From: Algoriphagus boseongensis
Lineage (GTDB): Bacteria > Bacteroidota > Bacteroidia > Cytophagales > Cyclobacteriaceae
Length of the DNA stretch: 64,000 nucleotides
Assembly: GCF_004362805.1 (NCBI RefSeq)
Contig: NZ_SNYF01000005.1
Coordinates: forward strand, 1,697,103-1,761,102
Reading direction: 5' to 3'
Within the stretch, counting starts at the first letter, position 1, and each line of letters begins with the position of its first letter. Below, one piece after another: positions 44,738 to 55,500 of this stretch. The notes under the pieces are model-generated. The model searched no databases. It saw only the letters and a program-made list of their open reading frames with translations, and was not told the origin of the DNA. The position numbers were made by a program, and so were the translations under genes.

Positions 44738-45490
44738 ATGAAACGTAAAGGCTACTTTTCAATTTTCTTGTTTTTACTAATCGGATTTTCTTTTAGCGCT
44801 TTTGCTCAAAAGGAAACAATAAGCTATCTCAATCAGCATTTCTACCAAATCCCAAAAGGGGATGTAGAAAACTTGGCCTATACCCAGAAAAGCTTCAGAA
44901 ATAAAGCAAAAGAGCAAGTTTTTTACATTTTGAATTCAGAAAACCGAATGGTAATCCAAAAGAAAGTCGGAGTAAATCAGGAAGGAGGATTCAACCAAGA
45001 AATCTCTGAGGAATTTGATTCCTTAAATCGCCTGATCAAGCAAACCATCAAAAATCTGGATAATGGGAAATACATCTCTTTTTATTACGAGGAAGGAGAA
45101 AAAATTGCAGAGGTGAGTTATGTGGGAATTGACTCATTTGAAGTTTGGAGAGGTAATCCCGAATCAAAAAAAATGTCAGATCGAGATGATTTCTATCCTG
45201 GTTTAGATAAAACTAAGTTGAATGAGATTTTTGCCAAAAACCTCCAATACCCTATTCCTGCCAGACAAAAAATGGAACAGGGAACTGTCCAAATAGCCTT
45301 GTTGATTTCAGAGGATGGAAAAGTGCTTAAAACAGAAGTTGCCAATCCTGGAGAGGTGAGTAAGTTATTGGCAAAAGAAGCTTTGAGGGTAATTGAGCTA
45401 TATTCCGGACCATTTTTTCCTGCCTTGGATGCAAAAGGAAATCCAATTCAGAAATGGATGTACGTTCCGGTAAGATTCAAATTGGGATAA
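44738..45490 (+). CDS. Secreted protein with TonB-like C-terminal domain (paralogue 2)
   Basis: A 250-residue paralogue of the preceding gene, 29 bases downstream. The signal peptide ends near AFAQ (residue 23). Shared blocks include YLNQHFYQIPKGD, FDSLNRLIKQTIKNLDNGKY, ALLISEDGKVLKTEVANPGE and the C-terminal FFPALDAKGNPIQKWMYVP. The tandem arrangement suggests a duplication. The two may be partners or alternative versions of one periplasmic protein; the target is unknown. A terminator follows. Confidence 0.75.
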   Translation: MKRKGYFSIFLFLLIGFSFSAFAQKETISYLNQHFYQIPKGDVENLAYTQKSFRNKAKEQVFYILNSENRMVIQKKVGVNQEGGFNQEISEEFDSLNRLIKQTIKNLDNGKYISFYYEEGEKIAEVSYVGIDSFEVWRGNPESKKMSDRDDFYPGLDKTKLNEIFAKNLQYPIPARQKMEQGTVQIALLISEDGKVLKTEVANPGEVSKLLAKEALRVIELYSGPFFPALDAKGNPIQKWMYVPVRFKLG

Positions 45491-45524
45491 AAAAAGCCGA
45501 TCAAATGATCGGCTTTCCTTTTAA
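45491..45524. terminator. Terminator between the TonB-like pair and mlaD
   Basis: AAAGCCGATC (45493-45502) pairs with GATCGGCTTT (45507-45516) around AAAT, with an A-run to the left and a T-rich tract (TTTCCTTTT) to the right. It can serve both convergent transcripts; the mlaD stop codon lies inside the right-hand tract. Confidence 0.82.
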
Positions 45525-46501
45525 TTTCCTCCTGCTTTTTCTTCCTCTTTTGCTTTCCGCTTGAATCCTTTTCTGAAAGGCCAGGTATATTCCAAAGCTT
45601 CAAGACCTCTGTTCAAATTGTAGGTTGCAGAATCTGTATTCTGAAGTGTGCTTCTTAAGGATTCAGCAAAAGCTGGATCATTAAGCATGGTTCCCAAAGC
45701 ATTATCAGGATCATCCAATTTTGCTGAAATCTCCTCCAGCTTTTTGGTGAGTTGCTGGGTATTTTCTGCACTTGCCTTGAAGCTTGCGATAGTTGCGCGC
45801 AACTCGTCAGCAATTTCGGTATCAGTGACTAGATCATTGAAAAGGTTCCCTTCTTTATTTAGCTTTCCAGCGAAAGTGTTCAGTTCGGCTAACATTCTGT
45901 TGCTATTTGCTGAAGCTTTATCCAGATTATTTACGATTTCTTTAAAGCGAACCGCAAGCGTAGAATCAGTCATTACAGCTCCCACAATGCCTTCACCAGC
46001 CGCCAACTTTCCTGTCAAAAGCTTCAGATCAGCGGTAATTTCTACTAGGTTTTCATTATTTACCTGAAGGGTCTCCATCATTTGATCTGTGTCCAAAGGC
46101 ATTACGGCCTCAAGTCTGTCACCTTCTTCAACAGGAGGAAAATCAGTACTTCCACCGTAAATCACGATGATTTTATTACCAATCAAACCATCAGAACTGA
46201 TGGTAGCTTTGGAATTCTTGCGGATAAATTCAGAAACAGATTCTTCTACATTCATTTCTACTTCTACCTGAGAATCTCCGTAGAAATTGATTTTTCGAAC
46301 CGTTCCTATTTTCACCCCGGAAAACCAGATGTTGTTTCCTGTTTGAAGACCTCCGATGTCATCAAAGACGGCCTTGAGATGGATCGCTTTGACAAACTTC
46401 TTCTGTTGCCCTCCTAAGGTCAGAATACCTGTCACCAAGATTGCAATCCCGATAAAGACAAAAATCCCAACTAATACGGATCGTTTATTTTCTCCTCTCA
46501 T
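45521..46501 (-). CDS. mlaD: MlaD/MCE-family substrate-binding protein
   Basis: The 326-residue protein has an N-terminal membrane anchor (residues about 9-29, VLVGIFVFIGIAILVTGIL) and one MCE domain (about 38-115, with GLQTGNNIWFSGVKIGTVRKI). A long helical tail follows with DKASANSNRMLAELNTFAGKL and similar repeats. It should be the periplasmic lipid-binding part of an Mla-type ABC system that moves phospholipids between membranes. It overlaps mlaF by an ATGA. Single-MCE proteins of this length are usual in Bacteroidota. Confidence 0.88.
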   Translation of the reverse strand: MRGENKRSVLVGIFVFIGIAILVTGILTLGGQQKKFVKAIHLKAVFDDIGGLQTGNNIWFSGVKIGTVRKINFYGDSQVEVEMNVEESVSEFIRKNSKATISSDGLIGNKIIVIYGGSTDFPPVEEGDRLEAVMPLDTDQMMETLQVNNENLVEITADLKLLTGKLAAGEGIVGAVMTDSTLAVRFKEIVNNLDKASANSNRMLAELNTFAGKLNKEGNLFNDLVTDTEIADELRATIASFKASAENTQQLTKKLEEISAKLDDPDNALGTMLNDPAFAESLRSTLQNTDSATYNLNRGLEALEYTWPFRKGFKRKAKEEEKAGGN

Positions 46502-47256
46502 GAGTTTATAAAATTATAATCGTAAAATGATTTCACTCGTTCATCCTCGGCCCTTGGGAAGATTTCTTCAAAGGTTCCGATTGATTTAAATTGACCATCC
46601 AATAAAACAGCCATTCGGTCTCCTGTCATTTTTGCACAGGCCAAGTCGTGTGTAATAACAATTGAGGTTGTTTTATACCTTTCCCGAACTTCATTGATCA
46701 GGTTATTGATGTCCACACAGGTAATCGGATCAAGTCCTGCTGTAGGCTCATCATAGAGCATGATTTCTGGATTCAAAATCAAAGTTCGAGCTACCCCAAT
46801 TCTTTTTTTCTGTCCACCTGACAATTCAGAAGGCATTTGATTGATCGTTTGAGGAAGCCCTACGGCATCCAACAACTCTTCAATCTTATAGGTAATGTCT
46901 TTTTTGGTCAGGTTTTTAACATTTCTAACCAAAGGAAACTCCATGTTTTCTCTTACGGTCATGGAATCGTAAAGTGCTGAATTTTGAAAGGAAAAGCCGA
47001 TTTTCAGCCTAAGCGCATTGAGTTCTTTGGTATTCAAATCGGAAACTTCTCTTCCCAAAACCTTCATAGAGCCACTGTCCTGCTTCAATAAACCAACCAT
47101 GATTTTGATCAAAACAGATTTTCCGGTTCCGGAACGGCCTAAAACGACTAAGTTTTCTTCTTTATACAAATCCAAGTCAACGCCCATAAGAACGTCCAAA
47201 TCACCAAATGATTTATACAAATTCCTTACTTCGACTACAACATCTCTATTTCCCAT
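46498..47256 (-). CDS. mlaF: Mla-type ABC transporter ATPase
   Basis: The 252-residue cytoplasmic ATPase has Walker A LGRSGTGKSVLIK (about residues 37-49), the signature LSGGQKKRIGVAR (about 144-156), Walker B EIMLYDEPTAGLDP (about 164-177) and a switch His in IVITHDLAC. It couples ATP hydrolysis to lipid movement by MlaE/MlaD. It lies between mlaE (3-base gap) and mlaD (4-base overlap), so all three are one operon; no mlaB or mlaC is present here. Confidence 0.92.
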   Translation of the reverse strand: MGNRDVVVEVRNLYKSFGDLDVLMGVDLDLYKEENLVVLGRSGTGKSVLIKIMVGLLKQDSGSMKVLGREVSDLNTKELNALRLKIGFSFQNSALYDSMTVRENMEFPLVRNVKNLTKKDITYKIEELLDAVGLPQTINQMPSELSGGQKKRIGVARTLILNPEIMLYDEPTAGLDPITCVDINNLINEVRERYKTTSIVITHDLACAKMTGDRMAVLLDGQFKSIGTFEEIFPRAEDERVKSFYDYNFINS

Positions 47257-47259
47257 AAC

Positions 47260-48057
47260 CTATAGACTCCGTATTGCATTGACAATCTGAAGAGACAATA
47301 ACTCCTCGATAAAGATCAGAAACATAGCCATTACTACAGCCGAATTGGCGGCTCTACCCACACCTTCAGTTCCTTTTGAAGAATTATAGCCTTTATAGCA
47401 ACCCACAATCCCAATCGTGAAACCGAAAACCAGGGACTTTAATACAGATGAAAAGACATCCAAAAATGAAATAGAATCAAACACCTGAACAAAGAAGGTC
47501 GAAAGACTTACCAATTCATTTTTATTCACATTTATAAAAGATCCAATTAACGCCACAAAGTCTGTGTACATCACAAGCATAGGGATCATAAAGGTGGTGG
47601 CCAGAACTCTTGTGACAACCAGAAATTTGAAAGGATTGGTAGCAGAAACCTCCATGGCATCAATCTGCTCTGTTACTTTCATGGAGCCAATTTCTGCACC
47701 GATACTGGATCCGACTTTACCCGCTGCAATCAAGGCAGTCACCAAAGGTCCCATTGCCCTTACCACGGCAATGGAAATCAAAGAAGGCAACCAGGAAGTA
47801 GCGCCAAACTCTGAAAGTGAGGGCCTGGACTGATTTGTAAATACTATCCCGACGATAAATCCAGTCAAGGAAATCAATGGAAGGGATTCAACCCCTATTC
47901 TGTAACACTGATGAATTACTTCTTTGAATTCGTAGGGAGGCAAAAACACCTCCTGAAAGAAGCGCCTGACAAAATTCCAGGCATCTGCCAGACCTGTAAA
48001 AAACTTATCAATTTTCTTTGAAAGCAAAGGCTTTCTAACATCCGATCCTTCGGCCAT
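47260..48057 (-). CDS. mlaE: Mla-type ABC transporter permease
   Basis: The 265-residue membrane protein is the MlaE/YrbE permease. Family features include CYRIGVESLPLISLTGFIVG, a RAMGPLVTALIAAGKVGSSI stretch followed by GAEIGSMKVTEQIDAMEV (about residues 109-146, the EQ-loop coupling helix) and FGFTIGIVGCYKGYNSSKG near residue 211. It is the first gene of mlaE-mlaF-mlaD. The 205-base gap upstream contains one 10-base palindrome (TAACGCGTTA at 48221-48230). Confidence 0.93.
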   Translation of the reverse strand: MAEGSDVRKPLLSKKIDKFFTGLADAWNFVRRFFQEVFLPPYEFKEVIHQCYRIGVESLPLISLTGFIVGIVFTNQSRPSLSEFGATSWLPSLISIAVVRAMGPLVTALIAAGKVGSSIGAEIGSMKVTEQIDAMEVSATNPFKFLVVTRVLATTFMIPMLVMYTDFVALIGSFINVNKNELVSLSTFFVQVFDSISFLDVFSSVLKSLVFGFTIGIVGCYKGYNSSKGTEGVGRAANSAVVMAMFLIFIEELLSLQIVNAIRSL

Positions 48058-48263
48058 AGTTTTAGAAGCTATCTACTTGCCAATTGTTCACTATCAAGCA
48101 AGCTATACAAAGAAAACAAAATTAAAACCATCCCCTGCCCGAACAAGAGTTTTTTTGAATTATAAATGGTTAATTCCTTTTTAAATTTTCCTTCGTTTCC
48201 TGAATAAAAACTAATTGCAATAACGCGTTACTAAAGAATTCTATTTAAAAGTTGGGACATTTT

Positions 48264-48623
48264 TCAGGATACCATTCCAGCAATTTTTTGCCAGTCATCC
48301 TCAGCAAGAGGCTTTTCAAAAATCATTTTCACCTGAGGGAAATCAGCCATTTTACCCAGGTCTTCTGGAGTAGCATGAGCTGTCAAAAAAACCAAAGGGG
48401 CAGACGAAATTTTGGTAAATCTTTCAATCCAATCCCAAGCAGATTCTCCTTCCAAATTCAGGTCGGAAAGAATGATATCCACCACGTTATTTCCAAGCCA
48501 ATCTTCCATAGAATTTGGTTTTGAAAAAGTCTGTACTTCGAAAGAAGGTAGATGAATCTGGAAAAGCTTCTTCATCAAAATATGCTGAATCCTGTCGTCA
48601 TCTAGGTAGGCAATAGTTGGCAT
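48264..48623 (-). CDS. Single-domain response regulator
   Basis: The 119-residue protein is a lone receiver domain. The acidic pocket is Asp8-Asp9, the phosphorylation site is Asp54 in IILSDLNLEG, the switch Thr81 is in FLTAHAT, and Lys104 is in FEKPL. There is no output domain, so it should pass phosphate or act by protein contact (CheY-like). No histidine kinase is nearby, so it is an orphan. It is expressed apart from mlaE, with a 206-base gap. Confidence 0.9.
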   Translation of the reverse strand: MPTIAYLDDDRIQHILMKKLFQIHLPSFEVQTFSKPNSMEDWLGNNVVDIILSDLNLEGESAWDWIERFTKISSAPLVFLTAHATPEDLGKMADFPQVKMIFEKPLAEDDWQKIAGMVS

Positions 48624-49232
48624 GGAAAAACTGGTTTCTTGCGATTTTCTTGATTAGGTCTATTTAAATCTAAAACTAAAATTAAAAACGGTATATCTAG
48701 CTTGGTTGGACTTAGAAGGATGGAAACTTTCTTTTTTAGCTCAATCTAAATTTTTTAGTCTCGGCAAATTAAGTATTATCTAAACCAGTCTTATCCTATT
48801 TTAAATCAGCTAGTTAAATCCTATTCAATAAATCATAAAATTAAATAAGAATGGAGGGATTTTAGGTGCTCAAAGGCATCCATTATTATTTTGGATTCTC
48901 TTAGAAATTGCAAGGATCAGGCCATAATTTTTCATCGAAACGCTCCCTTTTGGATGAAAGAAACTGATTTGCCTATTCTAGAATCATTGAATTTGAGGGG
49001 CTACTTTTTTGAAAAAACCAAGGCTCCCCTACCCTAATTTCATAAGCTCTTCATGAATCCGAATTACAGAAATAGAAAATTCCAAACCCATATACCTTGG
49101 TTTATAACATTAAAAATTTGCTATTTTATGCCTAGTCAATTCGATTAATTTCCTGTCCAGATAAGATAGTTTTCTTATCAACGAACACCTAGAATTTAGC
49201 CCATTTTCACCCACTCAAAAACCCTAAGCAAC
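48624..49232. other. 608-base intergenic region
   Basis: No gene or repeat family is recognised. The stretch is AT-rich. Its only structured element is a small inverted repeat near the right end (49160-49179), listed separately. Confidence 0.6.
49160..49179. promoter_or_regulatory. Inverted repeat upstream of the YciI-family gene
   Basis: GATAAGA (49160-49166) and TCTTATC (49173-49179) form a 7-base inverted repeat with a 6-base spacer, 53 bases before the ATG at 49233. It could be an operator or a 5' leader hairpin; no regulator is known. Confidence 0.3.
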
Positions 49233-49685
49233 ATGAAGAAATTACTGTTTTCCCTCTCGCTCTTACTTGGATTTTCCACCCTTTGTTTTTCTCAAAATCA
49301 ATACGACGAGCCCTTAGCAACTAAGCTGGGAGCGGATGAGTTGGGAATGAAAAAATACGTCATGGCCTTCCTCCTCCGGGGGGATCGGATAAGCGAATAC
49401 AGCGCCGAGCAAAGACAAGAAATTCAAGCAGGCCATATGGCCAATATTGGAAAAATGGCCGAAATGGGAAAGCTGGTTTTGGCTGGTCCATTTTTCGGAA
49501 ATGAAGATCTTCGGGGTATTTACATCTTCGATGTCCAAAGTATTGAAGAAGCTAAAGCCTTGACGGAAACTGATCCTGCTATCAAGGCCGGGGTCCTGAA
49601 AATGGATTTGAAAGAATGGTATGGCTCAGCAGCTCTGTTGATGGTCAATGAACTCCATGAAAAAATCGCTAAAAAAAGCTTCTAG
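49233..49685 (+). CDS. Secreted YciI-family protein
   Basis: The 150-residue protein has a signal peptide (ending CFSQ, about residue 20) and then a YciI-like ferredoxin-fold domain. Its pieces are KYVMAFLLRGDR, HMANIGKMAEMGKLVLAGPF and GIYIFDVQSIEEAKALTETDPAIKAG (read in two parts). The conserved His and Asp of the family are in GHMANI and TDPAI. YciI proteins are dehydratase-like or of unknown activity; an exported member is less usual. It is probably a single-gene unit. Confidence 0.8.
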   Translation: MKKLLFSLSLLLGFSTLCFSQNQYDEPLATKLGADELGMKKYVMAFLLRGDRISEYSAEQRQEIQAGHMANIGKMAEMGKLVLAGPFFGNEDLRGIYIFDVQSIEEAKALTETDPAIKAGVLKMDLKEWYGSAALLMVNELHEKIAKKSF

Positions 49686-49717
49686 GAGATTTTCCAAACT
49701 TATCCTAAATCAATAAC

Positions 49718-52555
49718 CTATCTCCCACAGATCTCCTTGTATGGACAATATTCGCACTTTTTCAAATCTTCGGTCTGATTAAATGGATTCTCGGGATTAA
49801 GAATCTCAGTCAATAGATTGGTAATTCCTTCCATAAATCCCCCTTCCACTTCCCTGTAATCCTGAATCTCCTCTCCATTCAGTTGCAGAAATGGATTGAA
49901 TTTTGGGTTGTAGATTTCCTTGATATTGAAAATTCCTGGTTTGAGAGGCTTTTGATTGTCGGGATGCTTCCATTGGAAAAAGTAAGCATACAACAAAGTC
50001 TGCATAGCCGCCTTATTTCGGTTTTTCTCCTTTCGGTCAAAAAGGGAAGCAATTGATTTAACCTTCTTGTTGTCCTTTCCGGTTTTATAATCTATTAGTC
50101 GAACCATGCCATCCTTAAGATCAACTCTGTCAATCACTCCTCCAAGAGCCACTTTTACTTCTCCGGAATTCAGGGTGACCGGAATCTTAGCTGGAATATT
50201 CATCTCTACACCTAATACTGTAAATTCTCCATTCTTCTGATCGTATTCCAAAATGGCTTGGAGATACTTTTTGAAAATCTCCCGTGCAATCTCCAGCTGA
50301 CCTGAATACTCCATGGTTTGGCCTTCAGGAACTTGATAAAAATCCCGAATAGCCAAATCTACTGCTGCAGGAACTTGAGGAATCAATCGATCAAACTCAT
50401 GGCTATCGATTTTCCTTGGTGGATTGTTTTCTCCCAATCCATACAAATGCTCCATTGCCCCATGCAAAATGGTACCGAAAGTAGAAGGATCGATTTCTGT
50501 CACCACTTCCTCTTTTTCTTTCAGTCCTGCCACATATCGGAAATAGAATTTCAGGGGACAGTCCAGATACATGTTCAAGGCCGAAGCAGATAGAGGCTTG
50601 GTAAATCCTTCTGATTCTTCTTTCGCCAAAAAGACCTTCATGGACTCCAAAACCTCAGGAGTTTTTTGAATAGAAATTTCCTTTGAAGGGGTCAAACCCA
50701 CAGGAACCAAGACAATCTCAGGTTTGGAAACCTCCATTTCAGCTTGCATTTGCTGGATAAAACGGCTCATTTCTCCTGCTTTCCCCTGATCTGCTGAAGT
50801 AGTGTAGATCAAATGGACTTCCTCGGCTCTATGCAGCAAGCGATAAAAGGTATAGGCATAGATCGCATCGTTTTGTTCCTGAACCGGCAGTCCAAAAGCC
50901 CTTCTCAGGTTAAATGGAATCATCGAATTGATTCCTCCACCAGGAGGAAAACTACCCTCATTCACGTCGCAAATGATTACTCTTCGGAAATCCAAGTTTC
51001 TCGACTCCAAAACCCCCATGATCTGAAGTCCCTGCAGGGGCTCGCCTTCAAATGGCAACTTCAGCTCCCTGAAAATTTGTCTAAACAGCTTCAGTACAAA
51101 GTCCATTTTCAGGGAATGCGAAGAATTGGAATGGAAAATCTCCTTAATTCGATTGAGTTGCTTGTAGGCCTGAAACAAATAGCTTCGCTGAACCTCATCT
51201 TCTTGAAGTTCCTTTGCCAAATGCTCAATTAATTTCCCCAAATAGTCAAAAAGATCAGAAGGAGCTACTTTTTGGAATACCAAGTGGGAAATCTCCAAAT
51301 TCCCCAAAAGCAATTCCTGAGGTACCTCAAGTATATTTTCCTTTTTGATTTTTTCCAGCAAGGCCGAAAAATGGTCCTCATCCTTTCCCATCAAGTAGGG
51401 AAAAGACAGGAGGTCAGTCACCGGCTTATGGTAAAAACTAATTCCTGCTTCTTTTTCCTTGACATAGCGCTGGAGCTCCAATACCGCATCCAAAAAAGCA
51501 TAAACGGGGGCATTTCTGACCGGATATCCCATGGTCACGTTGAGCTTATCAATTTGCTCAGGAAGGGAATGCAATACCGGAAAAAGCAGCTGCTCATCTG
51601 GCAGAATAATCACCGTTTCCTCCAAAGGCTCCTCTTCCGAAATCGCTTCCAACAGCTTCCCAACCAGATTGGCCTGATTGGTTTTCAGGGGAATTGAATG
51701 AATTTTTATCTGATCTTTCTTTTGCCGGATTTGATCTGGAATTTCTTCAGGAAAGGTTTTGCCAAAGACTTTGTCTTTTTGATAATCCCTGAAAAATAAA
51801 CCTGCCTCTTGGAGGGGATCTTGGAGATAATATTGGTCCAAATCCCAAAAAACCTCAGCTCCAAATTCCTTGACAAAATGTTTAATGAGCTTTTCTTCGG
51901 TCAACGTAAAAGCATTGAAACCGACAAAAATATAATGCTTTTTAGGCCCGGGTATCTGATCTAGGTTTTCAGCCACTTGCCGATACAACTGGCCCGAATT
52001 AGCTAAACCGGCGGTCTTCAAGCGATGCTGAAAGTCATCATACAATCGGCCCAGAATCTGCCAAAACCGAAGGAATTTTTCCTTTTCCTGCTCATTCTGT
52101 CTGGCAAAAGCCAACCAAAACTGAGAAATCAACTCTTTTTGCTCCTCCGTTAAAAAGCTTAAGTCAGACTCAAATTCCTTGATTTCTGCGAGATTTTGAT
52201 AGACGACTTTGGCGGGAGCCATAAACTGGTCCAGATCATTAAAATCTTTGAGAATCAACTCACCCCAAAAATAAAATCGATCAAAATCCTCGGGCTCTTC
52301 CTGAATCTGACGATACAATTCGTACAGTTCAAAAATCAGGGTCAACTCATCCGCCGGAGTATTTCCTGCCAGCCCATAAAACACCTGCTCAATCGTCCTG
52401 ACTTCAGGCATCCAAACCGGGTTTTCGATCAGTTCGCCTAAGTATCGAGTAAAAAACAAACCCGCTCTCCTATTGGGAAGCACGATCACCAAATCCTTCA
52501 AATCTCTTTGAGAATCTAGAATTTGCCGCGCAGTATCTTTCAAAAAAGGAATCAT
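49718..52555 (-). CDS. addB: AddB-like nuclease/inactivated-helicase subunit
   Basis: The 945-residue protein is the second subunit of a RecBCD-like (AddAB) double-strand-break repair enzyme. The N-terminal half resembles an inactivated UvrD-like helicase (VVLPNRRAGLFFTRYLGELI at the start and VIICDVNEGSFPPG in the middle). The C-terminus is a RecB-type nuclease with VRLIDYKTGKDNKK. Cysteines that could bind an Fe-S cluster are in NMYLDCPLKFYFRY and, at the very end, KKCEYCPYKEICG. Starting at 52555 creates an ATGA overlap with addA; an earlier in-frame ATG (52588) is less likely. Confidence 0.85.
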   Translation of the reverse strand: MIPFLKDTARQILDSQRDLKDLVIVLPNRRAGLFFTRYLGELIENPVWMPEVRTIEQVFYGLAGNTPADELTLIFELYELYRQIQEEPEDFDRFYFWGELILKDFNDLDQFMAPAKVVYQNLAEIKEFESDLSFLTEEQKELISQFWLAFARQNEQEKEKFLRFWQILGRLYDDFQHRLKTAGLANSGQLYRQVAENLDQIPGPKKHYIFVGFNAFTLTEEKLIKHFVKEFGAEVFWDLDQYYLQDPLQEAGLFFRDYQKDKVFGKTFPEEIPDQIRQKKDQIKIHSIPLKTNQANLVGKLLEAISEEEPLEETVIILPDEQLLFPVLHSLPEQIDKLNVTMGYPVRNAPVYAFLDAVLELQRYVKEKEAGISFYHKPVTDLLSFPYLMGKDEDHFSALLEKIKKENILEVPQELLLGNLEISHLVFQKVAPSDLFDYLGKLIEHLAKELQEDEVQRSYLFQAYKQLNRIKEIFHSNSSHSLKMDFVLKLFRQIFRELKLPFEGEPLQGLQIMGVLESRNLDFRRVIICDVNEGSFPPGGGINSMIPFNLRRAFGLPVQEQNDAIYAYTFYRLLHRAEEVHLIYTTSADQGKAGEMSRFIQQMQAEMEVSKPEIVLVPVGLTPSKEISIQKTPEVLESMKVFLAKEESEGFTKPLSASALNMYLDCPLKFYFRYVAGLKEKEEVVTEIDPSTFGTILHGAMEHLYGLGENNPPRKIDSHEFDRLIPQVPAAVDLAIRDFYQVPEGQTMEYSGQLEIAREIFKKYLQAILEYDQKNGEFTVLGVEMNIPAKIPVTLNSGEVKVALGGVIDRVDLKDGMVRLIDYKTGKDNKKVKSIASLFDRKEKNRNKAAMQTLLYAYFFQWKHPDNQKPLKPGIFNIKEIYNPKFNPFLQLNGEEIQDYREVEGGFMEGITNLLTEILNPENPFNQTEDLKKCEYCPYKEICGR

Positions 52556-55500
52556 ACTTCGATAATTTCGGTAGGTTCTAGGTAGCAAAGGAATCCTTCC
52601 ACCCGTTTAGGACTGAGTTTCGCCACCAAGTCCATGTATTCTTTGACTTGCTGGATATGGGATGGATATTTTTCTCCGGTTTTGAAGTCCACTACGAGAA
52701 TTTTATTCTCCCCGATCAAAATGCGATCTGGGCGCTTTTGGCTCCCTCCTGGAAGTAAAATCCCCTGCTCAGCTAAAACCTGATATTCTTTTCCAAACCA
52801 GGTTTGAAATTGGCTCAGTGAAAAAAGCTTGTTTAGCTGCCCCCCAACTTCCTCTGCGGTTTGACTATCCAGACGACCTTCGAAAGTATATTGCTGAAGC
52901 AAAAGCTCCGCATCTTTTTCATTTTGAGAAGCCGCCAAGATCTCGTGTACGATCACTCCCAACTTTCTTTGGGCTCTTGCCTGAAGGCCGGAACCAGAAA
53001 AGTCCCAAGCCATTTTCTTAGTCTTTAACTTACTTCTCCAGTCATGGGATTCCCAACGCAAGGATCTTGGGACAAAGGCTCCGTTTTCTTTTTTATCAGG
53101 GCTATTTCCCCATTCTCCTGCTTCAAAAATCAAATTCTCGGCGTCCCAACTTTGATTTGAACCGAATTCAGAAATCTGAAAACCCGAGGAAAACAGCTGG
53201 TAAAGAATATTCCCTGTAGACTTTTGAGAAACACCATTGGATTGGCTATTGGTAAAATTAGAATGGCCCCAAATCACCTCTTCCGCCCGAGTGAAGGCCA
53301 CATAGAGCATGTTCAAAGAATCCAAATAAGCCAATCTGATCTCATCCTCATAAGCTTTGGAAAAAAGGGAATTCTTCAAAGATGTGCTATGGCTGAGGGG
53401 TATGACAGTTTCTAGTCCGTTTTCAGTGCCAAATGGAGACCAAATCACCGGAGCCTGCAATCCAGTAGCTACAATTTTCCAATCCAAAAATGGCATCAAA
53501 ACCACTTTGTATTGAAGACCTTTGGACTTGTGAATCGTCAAAATCCGCATGGCATCGTGATCTTCGGGGATTTTGACGGTCCTTTTCCCTTTATTTAATT
53601 CCCACCAATCCAGAAATCCAATCAAGTCAGCCCGATTCTTTTTCACAAAATCAAAAACCGCCTCTTTGAATCCCGATATGTATGCCAGATCGCTTCTGGT
53701 TTTCATCAAATCCAAAAATTCAATGCATTCCTCCAATAGCTCCAAAAGGGGCAATTGAAGCAGATTTTGAAGATTCGACTTCAACTCCGCATCTTTTGAC
53801 TGGAGTTCAGGAGCGAGTTTATCCTTTTCAAAAAGCGCATGCGAAAATGGAATTTCATGCATAAGGGCATAATAGTACCAAGCAGTTTTGATAGAAACGC
53901 GATCAGCAGGATTGCTCAAATAGGTAAACAAGGCCACCAAACATTTCACTGCAGCTGATTTATCCAAAAAGAGAGACTCTTCTGAAAGGACATCAAATCG
54001 ATACCCAGAGTCTGGATGCTCACGATCATAGGTCATCAAATAATCGGCTATTTCGGCACCTTGGGCATTTTTCCGAACCAAGAAAGCAATGTCTTTTAAC
54101 TCATACCCTAGATCCTGAAGCTTTTTCAACAAGGGAGGAATTTTACTCAAAACATCATCTTCATCTTCATCCTCCTCCTCTTCAGTTGAGGAATATCTGG
54201 AACTAGCTTCCTTTTGGACAAATTCCAAACGGATTTTCCCTTGAAAGTCAAAGCTCTTTTTTTCTTCAGGAATCTTCTGAATTGCCTCATGAAAGGCCTC
54301 CTGAAGCAGATTTTTGGGATCTAATCCAAATTCCCGCTCCATTCCTTCCTGCATCAAATGAGGAAGAGCAGTGAAAAGGGAATTATTAAACTGGATGATC
54401 CCTGGAAGGCTTCGGTAATTGGTATCCAAGTTTTCAATCTTGATGTAGTCTTCTCGAATCTGCTGTTGAACGTCAGTTAAGAGCAATTCCAGCTTTCCCC
54501 CTCTCCAGCGATAAATGGATTGCTTGACATCCCCAACCAGCAGATTGGTATTTCCGGATGCCAGTGAGTTTTCCAGTAAAGGCTTAAAACTCGTCCATTG
54601 AAAATCTGAGGTGTCCTGAAATTCATCGATCAGGTAATTGCGGTACTGATTCCCGATTTTCTCATAGATAAAAGGAGCGTCATTGTCTTTGGTGATTTCC
54701 TGAAGAAAGTCATTGACATCAGAAATCAGCAAAATTCCCTCCTCTTCTTTGAGTTCTCTCAATTCCAAAATCAAATCCCTGAAGACTCCAAAAGCATTCA
54801 GGTTCTTATGCAAGGCTTGCAATGTATTCCAATGCTTTTGCTTTTCAGGCAATTGGTTTAGAATACCAATTAATGAGCCTTCTTGATAAGCGCTTTCTAT
54901 TTGGGACAATAACTTGGAAGTTTTGGAACTCCATTCGGAAAACTCATTCAACTTCTCAATTCTTGTAGATTCCAGCTTGGAAAATGGATTTTCAGGATCT
55001 CCAAGTCTGGAAAAATTTAAAGCGAAGCCTCTGGATCCACCCTTAAAATCCAGCCATTCCAAACCGAAAGTCGCACGGATTTCCTCCGCTTTTTGCCTCA
55101 TTGCCTCAGCTTCCTTGATAGCTTTGGCACGCTCCTCACGGATATATTTTCGGAAATCTCCCAAGAATCCTTCCTTGGCTACACTTTGCTGAAATAGGCT
55201 TCGATAGGCTTTAAACCTTTCTTTAAATATCTCCTGCCCAAGGCTTTTGATTCCACTTCGAATATCCCAGGACTTTTCGTCCTCTATTTGCTCCTCAGCA
55301 TATTCCACGAGCCATTTTCGAAGGTTTTTATCCTGAGTGACTTTCTCCACAATCCTATCCACCAGTCGCTCCAAGACCGCATCCGTATCGAGTTCCAGAT
55401 CAAATTTTGCCTGCAAATCCATCTCTCTGGCAAAAGACCTAATCACCCGCTGAAAGAAGGAGTCAATGGTACTTACTGCAAAAAATCCATAGCCATGAAG

